A DNA stretch of 64,000 nt from Alistipes sp. (GTDB lineage: Bacteria > Bacteroidota > Bacteroidia > Bacteroidales > Rikenellaceae): contig JAGBFA010000010.1 in the NCBI GenBank assembly GCA_017936685.1, positions 1 through 64,000 of the forward strand, given 5' to 3'. Positions 25,921 to 35,432 of this stretch are shown one piece after another. The position numbers were made by a program, and so were the translations under genes. Numbering within the stretch: the stretch's first letter is position 1; every line of letters begins with the position of its first letter. The notes beneath the pieces are model-generated. The model was not told where the DNA came from. It worked only from the letters and a program-made list of their open reading frames with translations, and did not search any database.

Positions 25921-28900
25921 ATGAGCAAACGCAATCTTTTTAGATTAGTCTTCTCGATGCTATGCGTCGCGACAGTCGCCCTGTCGGGAGGCTGCAAGGA
26001 GGACAACACGGAGCAGCCGGCTGCTCCGACGATCGAACTGTCCGCCTCGGCCATCGACTTCGCCCCGGAGGGCGGTACACGGCAGCTGACAATCAAGACC
26101 AACTGTGCATGGGAGGCATCGGCCCCGGAGTGGGTATCTCTCAACCCCGCCTCGGGCGAGAGCACGCCCGAGGGCGCGAGTGTCGACATCACCGTCCTGC
26201 CGACCGAGACGGAGCGTGAGGCCGAGATCATATTCACCGCCCGCGGCACGGCAGGCGACACTGCCGCAAAGAGCCTGCAAATAAGGCAATCCGCCGGCGA
26301 GGAGCCCGAGGAGCCCGAGGGCGACATAACCATTCCCGAGATCATAGCAGGCATGACAAGCCAGCAGACGGTGCTCGATGCCGACAATGACCGAACGCTG
26401 ATAGCCGTGGTGACCACCGATCGCGAGGGCGGCAATTTCACCAGCAAAAACCTCTGCGTCATGACGCCCGGTGCCACCGAGAAGGGCAACGGACTGACTC
26501 TCTACGGCAGCAATCCGGCCATCGACCCAAGCAACGAGACATTCGATCTGAAAGCCGGCGACAAGATCAAGATCACATTCAAGGCCGGTATGGCGCGCAT
26601 AGTCAACTACAACGGCCTCTACGAGGTGACAGGTTCGGCAACCGACGAATGGGTGGAGATAGAGAAACTTGGCAGCACCGAGCTGTCGCCCATAGCCGCT
26701 GCGGCCGAAGAGTTGGCCGAATATCAGTCGATGCTCGTGGCCATAGCCGATGTGCGTTCGACGGCACGCGCTGCGGAGTGGGGATCGGCGACATCGACCC
26801 GCACGCACACCTTCACCGCAGGCCAGACACCCGTCACAATATTCATTCAATACGGCTCGCCCTCGTTCGTCGACAAGTATATAGCTCCCGACGTGACGGG
26901 AACGCTCAAAGGCGTGGTGACCGTCTACAAAGGCAACGCCCAGATCATGCCGCGCTCGATAGACGACGTGGCCGACTTCGTGGGCGACGGCCCGCAGGAG
27001 GTGACCTCGTTCTTCTACAACGACTTCGACAAGGAGATAGTGAGCAAGGTCGACGGTTCGTGGCTATATTGCGACGAGTGCGACGGCTGGAAGAACGAGA
27101 AGGGTACGGGCATAGCCGGTCTCGAATACGAGGTGAGCGGCGTATCGCCGCGCTCCAACGAGCCTTCGAACAGCACCTATTCGGACTATGCCGGTTCGGG
27201 CGGCAACCTCATACTGTTCAGTTCGGGCGTGACATATCTGTCGATCAACAAGATCGATGTCGGCACGGAGCGCAATCTGCGGCTCACGTTCGGAGCCATG
27301 CGCTACGACATGCAGGCCGAGGACAACCGTTTCCGCAAGGAGGATATGAATGTGCAGGTGAGCCTCGACGGCGGTCGCACGTGGTCGTCGCCGCTGGCAT
27401 ATACGCTCAAAACCGAGGGCACGGATCACTACTGGTCGCAGGCCACGTGCGACTTTACCTTGTCGCAGGCGGCCGATAACGTATCGGTACGTTTCACCTC
27501 GCTCACGTCGAGCACCAACCGCATAGACGATGTGGAGCTTGCGGCAGGCGACGGCGGCCAGACGGTCGACGGCACCGGAGCGCACGATCCCGCAGCGATC
27601 CGCACGATAGCCGAGGTGACGGCAGCCGACAACGGAGTGTATACGATCGAGGGTCAGGTAGCAGCAACATATACGCGCGGCTTCGTGGTGAGCGACAGCA
27701 CGGGCGCAATGGTCGTATATCAGGGCAACAACCCCGAATATGTGGCCAAAATAGGCGACTCGGTAAGGGTATGCGGTGTAGTCACCGAACCTTATTACGT
27801 CAAGCAGATGTCGTATGCGGATATCACGCTGCTGTCGTCGGGCGAATACACCTACGGCACACCAGCGGAGTATGACCAGACGAAGATAGCCGGATTCATG
27901 CAATCACCCGCGACGGAATATGTGCGCATCTGCGGCACTATGACCGATGCTTCGACCATAACGCTGGCCGACAGCGACATAACAGTGGAGATGCCCTATC
28001 TGAGCGACGGAGCGATAGACCAGACGCTGATAGGCAAGCAGGTGAGCGTCGATGCCTATACCATAGGAACGGACCGCAACCGCACCAAGATCACGGTGAT
28101 GCTCGTCAAGCTCGAAGTGGCCGGCGGCGACGTGGTGGTATCGGCTCTGCCCGAGATATTGTCGTTCGCGCCGCAGGGAGGTCAAAAGAGCATTGCACTG
28201 ACACTCTACAATGCCGAGGGCTGCACGATCTCGGCAACGGCCGACAACGCAGGCTTCACGGCAGCCGTGTCGGGCGACAAGGTGACGGTGACGGCCGCAG
28301 AGAACACCTCGTCGCAGGATATAGAGGCCAAGCTCACCATAAGCGTCATAAAGGGCAGTCAGACCATGGCATCGACCGAGGTGCGCCTGACGCAGGGTGC
28401 AGCCGCACAGGGCGAGTTCATCACGGTGAAGATGACGGCACTCGACATAATAGCCAACCGCAACGGTGCCACCGAACTGTTGAAAGGTGCCTATGGCAAC
28501 CAGAACGTCGACAACAGAGACTCGTGGTACACGTGGACGCAGTTCGGCTACGACATGGCCGGAGCGCGCATAGGCATCTCGCAGCGCGGAGTGATACCCG
28601 ACTGTCTGCAAATGCAGGGCAATGGCAGCGATGCCAAGAAGATGGGCATAATCGCCAACATGAACTCGCTGGGACAGATCGTCAAGATAGTCATACGCAC
28701 CAAGAACGAGAGCTACGAGCCCAACCACACGTTGTTCGTGGGCACGGAGTGCTGCCCGTCGCAGACCGCAGCAGAGGCCGTAACGACCTCTTCGCCCGAC
28801 ACGATCAATCCCGACAAGGTGACGATCTACGAGCAGACCTACGACCTGTCGCAGGGCAACTACACCTTCTTCAAGATGCACAACAACAACGCCGGCGTGG

Positions 28901-28938
28901 CATACGTCGACTCGATAGAGATAACCTACAAAAAGTAG
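25921..28938 (+). CDS. Large BACON-domain surface lipoprotein
   Basis: The 1005-residue protein has a lipoprotein signal ending at C25 (ALSGGC), followed by a BACON domain (about 38-125, IDFAPEGGTRQLTI and CAWEASAPEWVSL). A DUF5689-like beta domain (about 135-350) and a choice-of-anchor/DUF5017-like region (about 360-540) follow, then an OB-fold-like segment (about 555-740), a second BACON-like domain (about 748-840) and a distinct C-terminal domain. Such mosaics occur on the Bacteroidota surface, often binding glycans or mucin. No catalytic motif is seen. It is transcribed alone from its own promoter and ends at a strong double terminator. Confidence 0.85.
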   Translation: MSKRNLFRLVFSMLCVATVALSGGCKEDNTEQPAAPTIELSASAIDFAPEGGTRQLTIKTNCAWEASAPEWVSLNPASGESTPEGASVDITVLPTETEREAEIIFTARGTAGDTAAKSLQIRQSAGEEPEEPEGDITIPEIIAGMTSQQTVLDADNDRTLIAVVTTDREGGNFTSKNLCVMTPGATEKGNGLTLYGSNPAIDPSNETFDLKAGDKIKITFKAGMARIVNYNGLYEVTGSATDEWVEIEKLGSTELSPIAAAAEELAEYQSMLVAIADVRSTARAAEWGSATSTRTHTFTAGQTPVTIFIQYGSPSFVDKYIAPDVTGTLKGVVTVYKGNAQIMPRSIDDVADFVGDGPQEVTSFFYNDFDKEIVSKVDGSWLYCDECDGWKNEKGTGIAGLEYEVSGVSPRSNEPSNSTYSDYAGSGGNLILFSSGVTYLSINKIDVGTERNLRLTFGAMRYDMQAEDNRFRKEDMNVQVSLDGGRTWSSPLAYTLKTEGTDHYWSQATCDFTLSQAADNVSVRFTSLTSSTNRIDDVELAAGDGGQTVDGTGAHDPAAIRTIAEVTAADNGVYTIEGQVAATYTRGFVVSDSTGAMVVYQGNNPEYVAKIGDSVRVCGVVTEPYYVKQMSYADITLLSSGEYTYGTPAEYDQTKIAGFMQSPATEYVRICGTMTDASTITLADSDITVEMPYLSDGAIDQTLIGKQVSVDAYTIGTDRNRTKITVMLVKLEVAGGDVVVSALPEILSFAPQGGQKSIALTLYNAEGCTISATADNAGFTAAVSGDKVTVTAAENTSSQDIEAKLTISVIKGSQTMASTEVRLTQGAAAQGEFITVKMTALDIIANRNGATELLKGAYGNQNVDNRDSWYTWTQFGYDMAGARIGISQRGVIPDCLQMQGNGSDAKKMGIIANMNSLGQIVKIVIRTKNESYEPNHTLFVGTECCPSQTAAEAVTTSSPDTINPDKVTIYEQTYDLSQGNYTFFKMHNNNAGVAYVDSIEITYKK

Positions 28939-28949
28939 GGTAGCGCAAA

Positions 28950-29015
28950 GGCAGCCGCCGTTCACGGCGGCTGCCCCGACAACGACAAAGCCCGCGGTTT
29001 GCACCGCGGGCTTTT
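28950..29015. terminator. Tandem terminator hairpins between convergent genes
   Basis: The first hairpin is GGCAGCCGCCG/CGGCGGCTGCC (28950-28960 with 28965-28975). The second is AAAGCCCGCGGT/ACCGCGGGCTTT (28987-28998 with 29003-29014) with T runs on both strands. It separates the BACON gene from the minus-strand hexomutase gene. Confidence 0.88.
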
Positions 29016-29038
29016 ATCGTCGACCTGACAGATAGGGA

Positions 29039-30787
29039 TCAGATCAGATCCAGCTCCTTTTTGATCTGCTCGATCTTGGCGTCCAGCTCGGCCTGCACCT
29101 TCTCGAACTCGTCGACTGAGGGCAGCACAGTCTTCACGCCGAAGTAGAACTTGATCTTGGGCTCGGTACCCGACGGGCGCACCGATACCTTGGTGCCGTC
29201 GGCCGTAAGCCACTGCAATACGTTGCTCTTGTCGGTGATGCCCTCGATAGGCGACTTCTTGCCCGTAGCGACATCGAGCACCTCCAATGTCTTGTAGTCG
29301 TAGATCTTCACAACGGGCGACGAGAGGATCTCCTTGGGAGGATTCTGGCGATAGTCGACCATCATCTTCTGGATCTGCTCGGCACCGTCCTTACCCTTGC
29401 GCACGACGTTCACCAGACCCTCGCGGAAGAAGCCGTACTTGACGTAAAGCTCCTGCAACCACTCGTAGAGCGTCAGACCCATCGTATCCTTGGCCCATGC
29501 GGCAGCCTCGGCCGCCAGCGAGCACGAAGCCACGCCGTCCTTGTCGCGGACGAAGTCGCCGGGCAGATAGCCGAACGACTCCTCGCCGCCGCCGATATAC
29601 TTGGCCTTGCCCTCGTTCTCGCGAATGATCTTGGCGATGAACTTGAAGCCGGTGAGGCAGTTGTAGCACTTCACGCCGAAGTGCTCGGCCACGGTGTCGG
29701 GCATCATCGACGTTACGATGGTCTTCACGACATACTGGTTGCCGTCGATCTTGCCCAGCTCGGCCCAGCGTGTAAGCTGGTAGCACATCAGCAGCACCAG
29801 AGTCTGGTTGCCGTTGAGCAGCACATACTCGCCCTTGCCGTTGCGCAGAGCCAGACCTATGCGGTCCGAGTCGGGGTCGGTGGCCATAGCCAGATCGGCT
29901 CCCTCCTTGCGGGCAAGCTCGATGGCCATAGACATGGTCTTGCGCTCCTCGGGATTGGGCGACTCGACGGTGGGGAAGTTACCGTCGAGCACGGTCTGCT
30001 CGGGAACAGAGATGACATTGGTGAAGCCCCAGCGGCGCAGCGAAGCCGGAACCAGGCGCACGCCGGCACCGTGCAGTGGAGTGTAGACGATCTTCATGCC
30101 GTTGTGGCGGGCGATGGCCTCGGGCGAGAGCGACAGCTCGTGAATCGCCGCAAGGTATTTCTCGTCGAACTCCTCGCCCAGAATGTGGATATTCTCGGCA
30201 TTGGCACCCGTCAGCACCTGCGAGTTGGAGGTGATCTTCTCGACCTCGGCGATGATGTTGACATCGTGCGGCGAGGTGACCTGCGAACCGTCGGTCCAGT
30301 AGGCCTTGTAGCCGTTGTACTCCTTGGGGTTGTGCGACGCGGTCACCATCACGCCCGACTGGCATTTCAGCTCGCGAATGGCGAAGCTCAGCTCGGGAGT
30401 GGGGCGCAGTGCGTCGAACAGATATACCGTAAAGCCGTTCGAGGCGAATATGTCGGCCACACGCTCGGCGAACATGCGCGAGTTGTTGCGGCTGTCGTGA
30501 GATATGGCTACGCGGATAGCCTCGCCCTCGAAGTTGCGTTTGAGGTAGTTGGCCAGGCCCTGAGTGGCGGCACCCACGGTGTAGATGTTCATGCGGTTGG
30601 TGCCGGCACCCATGATGCCGCGCAGACCGCCCGTACCGAATTCCAGATCCTTATAAAAGCTCTCTACCAGTTCGTTTTTGTTGTTGTCGATCATCAGACG
30701 CACCTGCTCTTTGGTGGCATCGTCGTAATCGCCGTCGAGCCACTGCTGGGCTTTCGACATGACCAGTTTTTCTAATTCGTTCGTCAT
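29039..30787 (-). CDS. Phosphohexomutase (phosphoglucomutase/phosphomannomutase)
   Basis: The 582-residue alpha-D-phosphohexomutase interconverts hexose 1- and 6-phosphates. The phosphoserine is S151 in VTASHNPKEYNGYK. The metal loop DPDSDRIG is near 300, the sugar-binding GGGEESFGY near 395 and the phosphate loop VRPSGTEPKIK near 530. The length and N-terminal GTGGLRGIMGAG fit the PGM2-like group common in Bacteroidota. It is monocistronic, with a TATATTTG -7 box 56 bp upstream. Confidence 0.94.
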   Translation of the reverse strand: MTNELEKLVMSKAQQWLDGDYDDATKEQVRLMIDNNKNELVESFYKDLEFGTGGLRGIMGAGTNRMNIYTVGAATQGLANYLKRNFEGEAIRVAISHDSRNNSRMFAERVADIFASNGFTVYLFDALRPTPELSFAIRELKCQSGVMVTASHNPKEYNGYKAYWTDGSQVTSPHDVNIIAEVEKITSNSQVLTGANAENIHILGEEFDEKYLAAIHELSLSPEAIARHNGMKIVYTPLHGAGVRLVPASLRRWGFTNVISVPEQTVLDGNFPTVESPNPEERKTMSMAIELARKEGADLAMATDPDSDRIGLALRNGKGEYVLLNGNQTLVLLMCYQLTRWAELGKIDGNQYVVKTIVTSMMPDTVAEHFGVKCYNCLTGFKFIAKIIRENEGKAKYIGGGEESFGYLPGDFVRDKDGVASCSLAAEAAAWAKDTMGLTLYEWLQELYVKYGFFREGLVNVVRKGKDGAEQIQKMMVDYRQNPPKEILSSPVVKIYDYKTLEVLDVATGKKSPIEGITDKSNVLQWLTADGTKVSVRPSGTEPKIKFYFGVKTVLPSVDEFEKVQAELDAKIEQIKKELDLI

Positions 30788-30842
30788 ATTGTATCAGTAA
30801 TATTTATATAATATACGGATTGTCCGTCTGTTTTTCCGTATG

Positions 30843-30850
30843 CAAATATA
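30843..30850 (-). promoter_or_regulatory. Hexomutase -7 promoter element
   Basis: On the minus strand TATATTTG matches the -7 consensus, about 56 bp before the start codon. The -33 region has no exact TTTG. It sits in the 319-bp AT-rich gap shared with dnaA. Confidence 0.5.
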
Positions 30851-30970
30851 ATAAAAATAATTCATTTCCTATATATCAACATCTTAAATTGCGTCCGCCG
30901 AAAATGCCGTTTTTTCCATACATAAAAAATTCTGAATTTGCAAGTCATTTTGCGGTATATTTTTATAAAA

Positions 30971-30985
30971 TTATCCACATATTTG
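30971..30985 (+). promoter_or_regulatory. DnaA box overlapping a -7-like element upstream of dnaA
   Basis: TTATCCACA (30971-30979) is the exact consensus DnaA box. It overlaps CATATTTG (30978-30985), a one-mismatch version of TAnnTTTG. The arrangement fits autorepression of dnaA, as known in other bacteria. Only one exact box is present here, so it does not by itself mark a replication origin. Confidence 0.6.
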
Positions 30986-31106
30986 CAGTGTCAAAAGTGA
31001 ACCACGAACGGCATTTTTCAACAGGTCGCATTCAACCTTAACACGGCCAGCAAGATAGACTATCGTTCGACACATTTCACCGACAAACAGAGAAAGCAGC
31101 GAACCG

Positions 31107-32516
31107 ATGATTACAAACGCACGAACATACAACGATGTTTGGCAGAGTTGCCTTGACCGTCTCGAAGAGTCCATCACCGAAGAGGAGTTCGTGAAGTGGT
31201 TCAAGCCGATCGTGCCGATGGACTTCGACGGAACGAACCTGCGCCTGCGGGTGCCCAACGAGAGTTACGTCGCAAATATCGAAAAGAACTATCTGCAATT
31301 TCTGCGCCCCATAATCGCCGAGTTCTACGGCCGTCAGACCCGTCTGCACTACGCCGTGCCCCGTGCCAAGAGCCAGAGCGTGGCGGTCAATGCCGACACC
31401 ACGGCCATATCGCAGTTCAATACGCAGACCGATACCGCAAATATAAAAAATCCTTTCGTCATACCGGGACTGAGGAAGATATTTATCGATCCGCAGCTCA
31501 ACCCCAACTACACCTTCGACAACCACATCGAGGGAGAGTGCAACCGTCTTGCCCGTTCGGCCGGCATGTCGGTGGCCGTATCACCGGGCAACAACCCCTT
31601 CAACCCGCTCTACATATACGGAGATTCGGGTTTGGGCAAGACGCACATAGCGCAGGCCATAGGCCATGAGGTACGCCAGCGTCACCCCGAGTTGCAGGTT
31701 CTGTACGTGTCGATGAACAAATTTCAGGCACAGTTCCAGACGGCATACAAGAACGGCGAGATCACCGATTTCATACACTTCTATCAGATGATAGACGTGT
31801 TGATCATAGACGACATACAGGAGCTTACGGGAAAGACCGGAACGCAGAATGCCTTTTTCAACATATTCAACCACTTGCAGCTGGCGGGCAAACAGCTCGT
31901 ACTCACGTCGGACAAGCCGCCCGTGGAGTTGAAGGACATCGAGCAGCGGCTCATCACACGCTTCAAGTGGGGCTTGTCGGCACCGCTGAGCATTCCCGAC
32001 TATCAGACCAAGTTGAAGATCATACGCGCAAAGGCGCAGCGTCTGGGCGCGCAGATCTCGGACGACGTGGTGGTATATCTGGCCGACAACATATCGGCCA
32101 ATGTCAGGGAAATCGAGGGTGCGCTGTCGTCGTTAGTGGCCAACGCGTCGTTCCTCGGCCGCAAGATCACCACATCGCTGGCAAAAGAGATATTGAAGGT
32201 GTATGTGAAGCTCAACCAGAAGGAGATCACCATCGAGCACATAACCAAGGTCGTGTGCGAATATCTCAACATCGACAAGGAGAGCTTCAACTCGTCGAAG
32301 CGCACGCGCGACGTGGCACAGGCGCGGCAGATAGCCATGTATCTGGCCAAGCAGCACACCAAGGCTCCGCTGACGGTCATCGGCTCGGCCATAGGCGGCC
32401 GCAACCACGCCACCGTATTGCACTCGTGCAAGGCCGTAAGCGACATGATGGATACCGACAAGAACTACAAGCAGCAGATCGAAAAGATCGAGCAGATCAT
32501 ACTGGGCAAGGCGTAG
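31107..32516 (+). CDS. dnaA: Chromosomal replication initiator
   Basis: The 469-residue initiator has the usual four-domain plan: N-terminal oligomerisation domain (WQSCLDRLEESITEEEFVKWF), a variable linker, an AAA+ domain with Walker A GDSGLGKTH (about 172-180) and Walker B LIIDDIQEL, and C-terminal domain IV with the DnaA-box-binding signature GGRNHATVLHS. It loads the replication machinery at oriC. A DnaA box lies 128 bp upstream. The gene stands alone, with no dnaN nearby, which is usual for Bacteroidales. Confidence 0.97.
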   Translation: MITNARTYNDVWQSCLDRLEESITEEEFVKWFKPIVPMDFDGTNLRLRVPNESYVANIEKNYLQFLRPIIAEFYGRQTRLHYAVPRAKSQSVAVNADTTAISQFNTQTDTANIKNPFVIPGLRKIFIDPQLNPNYTFDNHIEGECNRLARSAGMSVAVSPGNNPFNPLYIYGDSGLGKTHIAQAIGHEVRQRHPELQVLYVSMNKFQAQFQTAYKNGEITDFIHFYQMIDVLIIDDIQELTGKTGTQNAFFNIFNHLQLAGKQLVLTSDKPPVELKDIEQRLITRFKWGLSAPLSIPDYQTKLKIIRAKAQRLGAQISDDVVVYLADNISANVREIEGALSSLVANASFLGRKITTSLAKEILKVYVKLNQKEITIEHITKVVCEYLNIDKESFNSSKRTRDVAQARQIAMYLAKQHTKAPLTVIGSAIGGRNHATVLHSCKAVSDMMDTDKNYKQQIEKIEQIILGKA

Positions 32517-33017
32517 GGCGCGAGCGGAAACGACGCGAACGACGGATCGGACGATCTGCATCTGAACAGATTGATAATCAACAATAATAAATATCTCGGA
32601 AATTGTCTTGTATGGCAATTTCCGAAACAGTAATAACACTTAAAAAAGGAGGTCGGAACACAGACAGAAAACGAAATGGGCGCAAATGGTATATGAAGCT
32701 CGGAAGAGCGACATTCCACAGGTTAACAACAAAGATAAGCCGCTCTGAAATGCGCGGCACAATCAGTAACCCGAAAAAAGCGTCTCCATTCATACAACTT
32801 GAAATGAACAAATAAACAGATATTGGGCTTTTAGCTCTTGTTCTCTCTTTATCGAATACCGCCAAAACATTCGCTGTATGAGGACAAGCCGACTGAAAGT
32901 TCACGTTTAGGCGTGGACTATTCTATTGCTTGTTATACAGCAGGTCACTTGGCGGTAACCGGATAAAGAAACAAGCGAAAAGAGTGGTTGCACGCCTTTT
33001 TCATAAACACAAAACAA
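32517..33017. other. Gene-free stretch between dnaA and a small lipoprotein
   Basis: This 500-bp region is AT-richer than its flanks. It holds the inverted repeat described at 32596-32625. A 67-codon plus-strand ORF (from ATG at 32612 to 32815) has a basic composition but no recognisable motif or promoter, so it is not called as a gene. Confidence 0.5.
32596..32625. terminator. Inverted repeat downstream of dnaA
   Basis: TCGGAAATTG (32596-32605) and CAATTTCCGA (32616-32625) form a perfect 10-bp stem with a 10-nt loop, 80 bp past the dnaA stop. There is no T run, so it may be a weak terminator or an mRNA 3' structure. Confidence 0.5.
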
Positions 33018-33572
33018 ATGAAAAGAGATTTGCGGGCTATGATAATGGCCCTATTGACGATCTCCGTATCTGCCATGTTCTTCACGGCATGCAGCAGCGA
33101 TGACGACGATAACGGCAATACGGAAATCAAAGGCGACTATATCGCCACGACAGATGTGAAAACGGCAACACTGAGAGATAACAAAGGCGGTCTAAAAGGA
33201 CTAACTATTTACGAAGAATTTAATAATAAGTACACTTTAAGTCTTTCATGGGGTCAAATGTGCCTAATCCCTCACATAAGAACAGGCGGGAAATGGGAAC
33301 TGAACTACGATAGCCATGTTCAAGGAGCTCCTTTGCGCAATATCAACATTATAGATTGTGGAAAATTAAGTTCAATATCCGATGTAACCTCAAAAGTCGA
33401 AATTATTGAACATTATCACGATTGGCCTTCCGCGCAGCCAGGACATGGCTACGCCGCATGTTTCCTTACGGAGAACGGCACCGAAGAGTATTTGCGCATA
33501 TACATAAGCAACTACAAGTTAGACGGCGACGGCGCGCTCGAAAGCATAACGGTAGAGTATCAGCTGTATTGA
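33018..33572 (+). CDS. Small lipoprotein, function unknown
   Basis: The 184-residue protein starts at ATG 33018 (MKRDLRAMIM), giving a classic lipoprotein signal with the lipobox FFTAC and an acidic DDDD stretch right after the cysteine. That acid-rich start is typical of surface-exposed lipoproteins of the phylum. The mature part is mainly predicted beta strands and has no known motif. Part of the gene (about 33180-33420) is notably AT-richer than neighbouring genes, which hints at recent acquisition. A terminator hairpin follows at 33596. Confidence 0.75.
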   Translation: MKRDLRAMIMALLTISVSAMFFTACSSDDDDNGNTEIKGDYIATTDVKTATLRDNKGGLKGLTIYEEFNNKYTLSLSWGQMCLIPHIRTGGKWELNYDSHVQGAPLRNINIIDCGKLSSISDVTSKVEIIEHYHDWPSAQPGHGYAACFLTENGTEEYLRIYISNYKLDGDGALESITVEYQLY

Positions 33573-33595
33573 GTGCAGCAGCAACCGACGGATCG

Positions 33596-33629
33596 GACGG
33601 ACACTTATTCGGGTGTCCGTCTTGTTTTA
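33596..33629 (+). terminator. Intrinsic terminator after the small lipoprotein
   Basis: GACGGACAC (33596-33604) pairs with GTGTCCGTC (33613-33621), followed by TTGTTTTA. The tail overlaps the -33 element of the next gene. Confidence 0.75.
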
Positions 33630-33652
33630 TAGCGAGACAATCGCTATCTTTG
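33621..33652 (+). promoter_or_regulatory. Promoter of the WYL regulator gene (leaderless)
   Basis: CTTG (33621-33624), a 20-bp spacer and TATCTTTG (33645-33652) form a good promoter. The -7 box ends only 4 bp before the ATG at 33657, so transcription should begin at or next to the start codon. Confidence 0.65.
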
Positions 33653-33656
33653 AGTC

Positions 33657-34556
33657 ATGGATCAACCCAAGATAGAGAGACTGCTGCGGCTGATGAAGAT
33701 GCTGACGGCCAATACGACGCTGACGGTCGACGAGCTGGCCGAAAGACTCGGCATGTCGCGCCGGACGATATACCGATATATCGACACATTCCGCGAGGCG
33801 GGCTTCGTCATCAAGAAGAGCGGCGAGCACATTCGCATCGACAAGGAGTCGCCGCACTTCAAGGATATATCGCAGCTGGTGCACTTCACCGAGGAGGAGG
33901 CCATAATACTCAAACGCTCAATAGAGAACATCGACGAGGGCAATCTGCTGAAACAGAATCTCAAACGCAAGCTCTATTCGGTCTACGACAATCGCACGCT
34001 GGCCGACACGATCGTAAAGGGCGGCAATGCGGCCAACATACACTCGCTGATAGAGGCCATCGAGGAGCGCAAGTGCGTCGTTCTGCACGACTACCGCTCC
34101 TCGCACACCGGCTCGACAGCAGACCGCGCGGTAGAGCCTTTCGCCTTCACAACCAACTACGTGCAGGTGTGGTGTTTCGATACGGCCGATCGCACCAACA
34201 AGCTCTTCAGCACCTCGCGCATAGGCTCCGTGGAGCTGCTCGACCAAGAGTGGGCGCATGCGCAGGAGCATTGCGAGGGCTACACCGACGCTTTTCGCAT
34301 AAGCGGCCGGCAGCGTCACCGCATAGTGCTCGAAATGGGTGTCATGGCGCACAACCTGCTCATCGAGGAGTTTCCCCTGGCCAAGCGCGACGTGGAGCCG
34401 TGCGGCGACAACCGATGGAGGCTCACCACCGACATAGCCGGCATGCAAGGAGCCGGAAGGTTTGTCATAGGGCTGTTGAACGACATACGCATAGTCGAAT
34501 CGGAGCAGTTGCGGGAGTATGTCCGAAAGTATATTGCCGCATACGGCAACGTCTGA
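33657..34556 (+). CDS. WYL-domain transcriptional regulator (YafY-type)
   Basis: The 299-residue regulator has an N-terminal winged helix-turn-helix (about 20-60; TVDELAERLGMSRRTIYRYID), a middle WYL domain (about 130-210), and a WCX-like C-terminal extension (about 220-295). WYL domains sense small ligands or nucleic acids and control metabolic, DNA-damage or phage-defence genes; the target here is unknown. The start MDQPKIERLLRLM is chosen because the helix-turn-helix begins just after it. The promoter lies directly against the start codon. Confidence 0.9.
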   Translation: MDQPKIERLLRLMKMLTANTTLTVDELAERLGMSRRTIYRYIDTFREAGFVIKKSGEHIRIDKESPHFKDISQLVHFTEEEAIILKRSIENIDEGNLLKQNLKRKLYSVYDNRTLADTIVKGGNAANIHSLIEAIEERKCVVLHDYRSSHTGSTADRAVEPFAFTTNYVQVWCFDTADRTNKLFSTSRIGSVELLDQEWAHAQEHCEGYTDAFRISGRQRHRIVLEMGVMAHNLLIEEFPLAKRDVEPCGDNRWRLTTDIAGMQGAGRFVIGLLNDIRIVESEQLREYVRKYIAAYGNV

Positions 34557-34673
34557 AATCGCGTCTGCCAAAAAATATTTTCACATCAATTTCAGCTGTG
34601 TCATAAGTTGTCACTCGGCTGCGGTTACTTTGCATCGTGAACGAAATGTAAAACTTCAAAAAACGTTACGATC

Positions 34674-34889
34674 ATGGGAATCATCTATTCGATCCAGTGC
34701 AACCATTGCGGCACGCTCACCAAGCACTACAACGCCGCCGACATGGCCACCCTCAGAAGCTGTCTCGACCGCAGCCGCATACATGTCGAGACCGACTATG
34801 CCATACGCTGTCCGGCATGCCGTCACCGGCTGAACACCACCGAAGAGGAGTTTCTCTCGCAGGTGAAGATGGAGCCGGTATGGCAGTAG
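34674..34889 (+). CDS. Small zinc-ribbon-like protein
   Basis: The 71-residue protein has CNHCGT near residues 9-14 and CPAC near 46-49, a spaced pair of CxxC motifs that should bind one zinc. There is no signal peptide. Its length and the two motifs support a real gene. Its role is unknown; similar small ribbons occur scattered near regulators. It is 117 bp after the WYL gene, with no clear promoter between them. Confidence 0.65.
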   Translation: MGIIYSIQCNHCGTLTKHYNAADMATLRSCLDRSRIHVETDYAIRCPACRHRLNTTEEEFLSQVKMEPVWQ

Positions 34890-34949
34890 AAGCTATGCAA
34901 TACATATTCAAAATTCAAACAGTCTCAATCTGAAACAACACCGCAAAGT

Positions 34950-35162
34950 ATGAATTCGACAGAAAACAATCCGCTTAACTATAAGTTCACACCCAAAGAT
35001 TATCTTTTGCTCATCTACGCAATAATCGTATATGCTGTCGTCTGCGCAGCAATAGCCATTCCTATATTCTGGCTACTGTCAAAGTGCCTTCCCCTGCTGA
35101 TCGGGGCAATAGTTTTTATTCCATGGTTTTGCAGCGCATTAAAAGAGGGAAGCAAAGTATAA
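34950..35162 (+). CDS. Small membrane protein with two transmembrane helices
   Basis: The 70-residue protein has a polar start followed by two hydrophobic segments (about 18-42 and 46-62) and a short charged tail. This composition supports a real inner-membrane protein, but no family was recognised. It lies in a run of small ORFs after the WYL gene. Confidence 0.5.
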   Translation: MNSTENNPLNYKFTPKDYLLLIYAIIVYAVVCAAIAIPIFWLLSKCLPLLIGAIVFIPWFCSALKEGSKV

Positions 35163-35261
35163 ACCGACAGAGCTAACTTTACAAACTCAACCCGGTATAC
35201 AGGTACGGGCAAAGTGGCATTGCCGCCGAGAACGAAGTATCAAAATACCAAATACATTATC

Positions 35262-35342
35262 ATGATGTACATTCTGTATATAATCGGAGCCATTCTGTTT
35301 CTGCCAGAAGCACTAAGAATGGGCGCAAAAATTAAAAAGTAG
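35262..35342 (+). CDS. Possible 26-residue membrane peptide
   Basis: The ORF begins ATGATG and encodes one hydrophobic helix (ILYIIGAILFLPEAL) with a basic end (GAKIKK). Small single-helix peptides of this type exist in bacteria. The ORF is short, has no visible promoter of its own and no family match, so support is weak. Confidence 0.3.
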   Translation: MMYILYIIGAILFLPEALRMGAKIKK

Positions 35343-35432
35343 CGGCAGGGACAGACCCGAAAACGGAAAAGGCAAAGAGTCTATAATAGATAAAAAACTC
35401 GCGACAAGTGCCGTACTTAACAAAAAAATCAC

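Noticed and set aside
32603-32815. Short basic ORF downstream of dnaA
   Set aside because: No promoter, no motif, overlapped by another open frame on the opposite strand; an inverted repeat covers its start.
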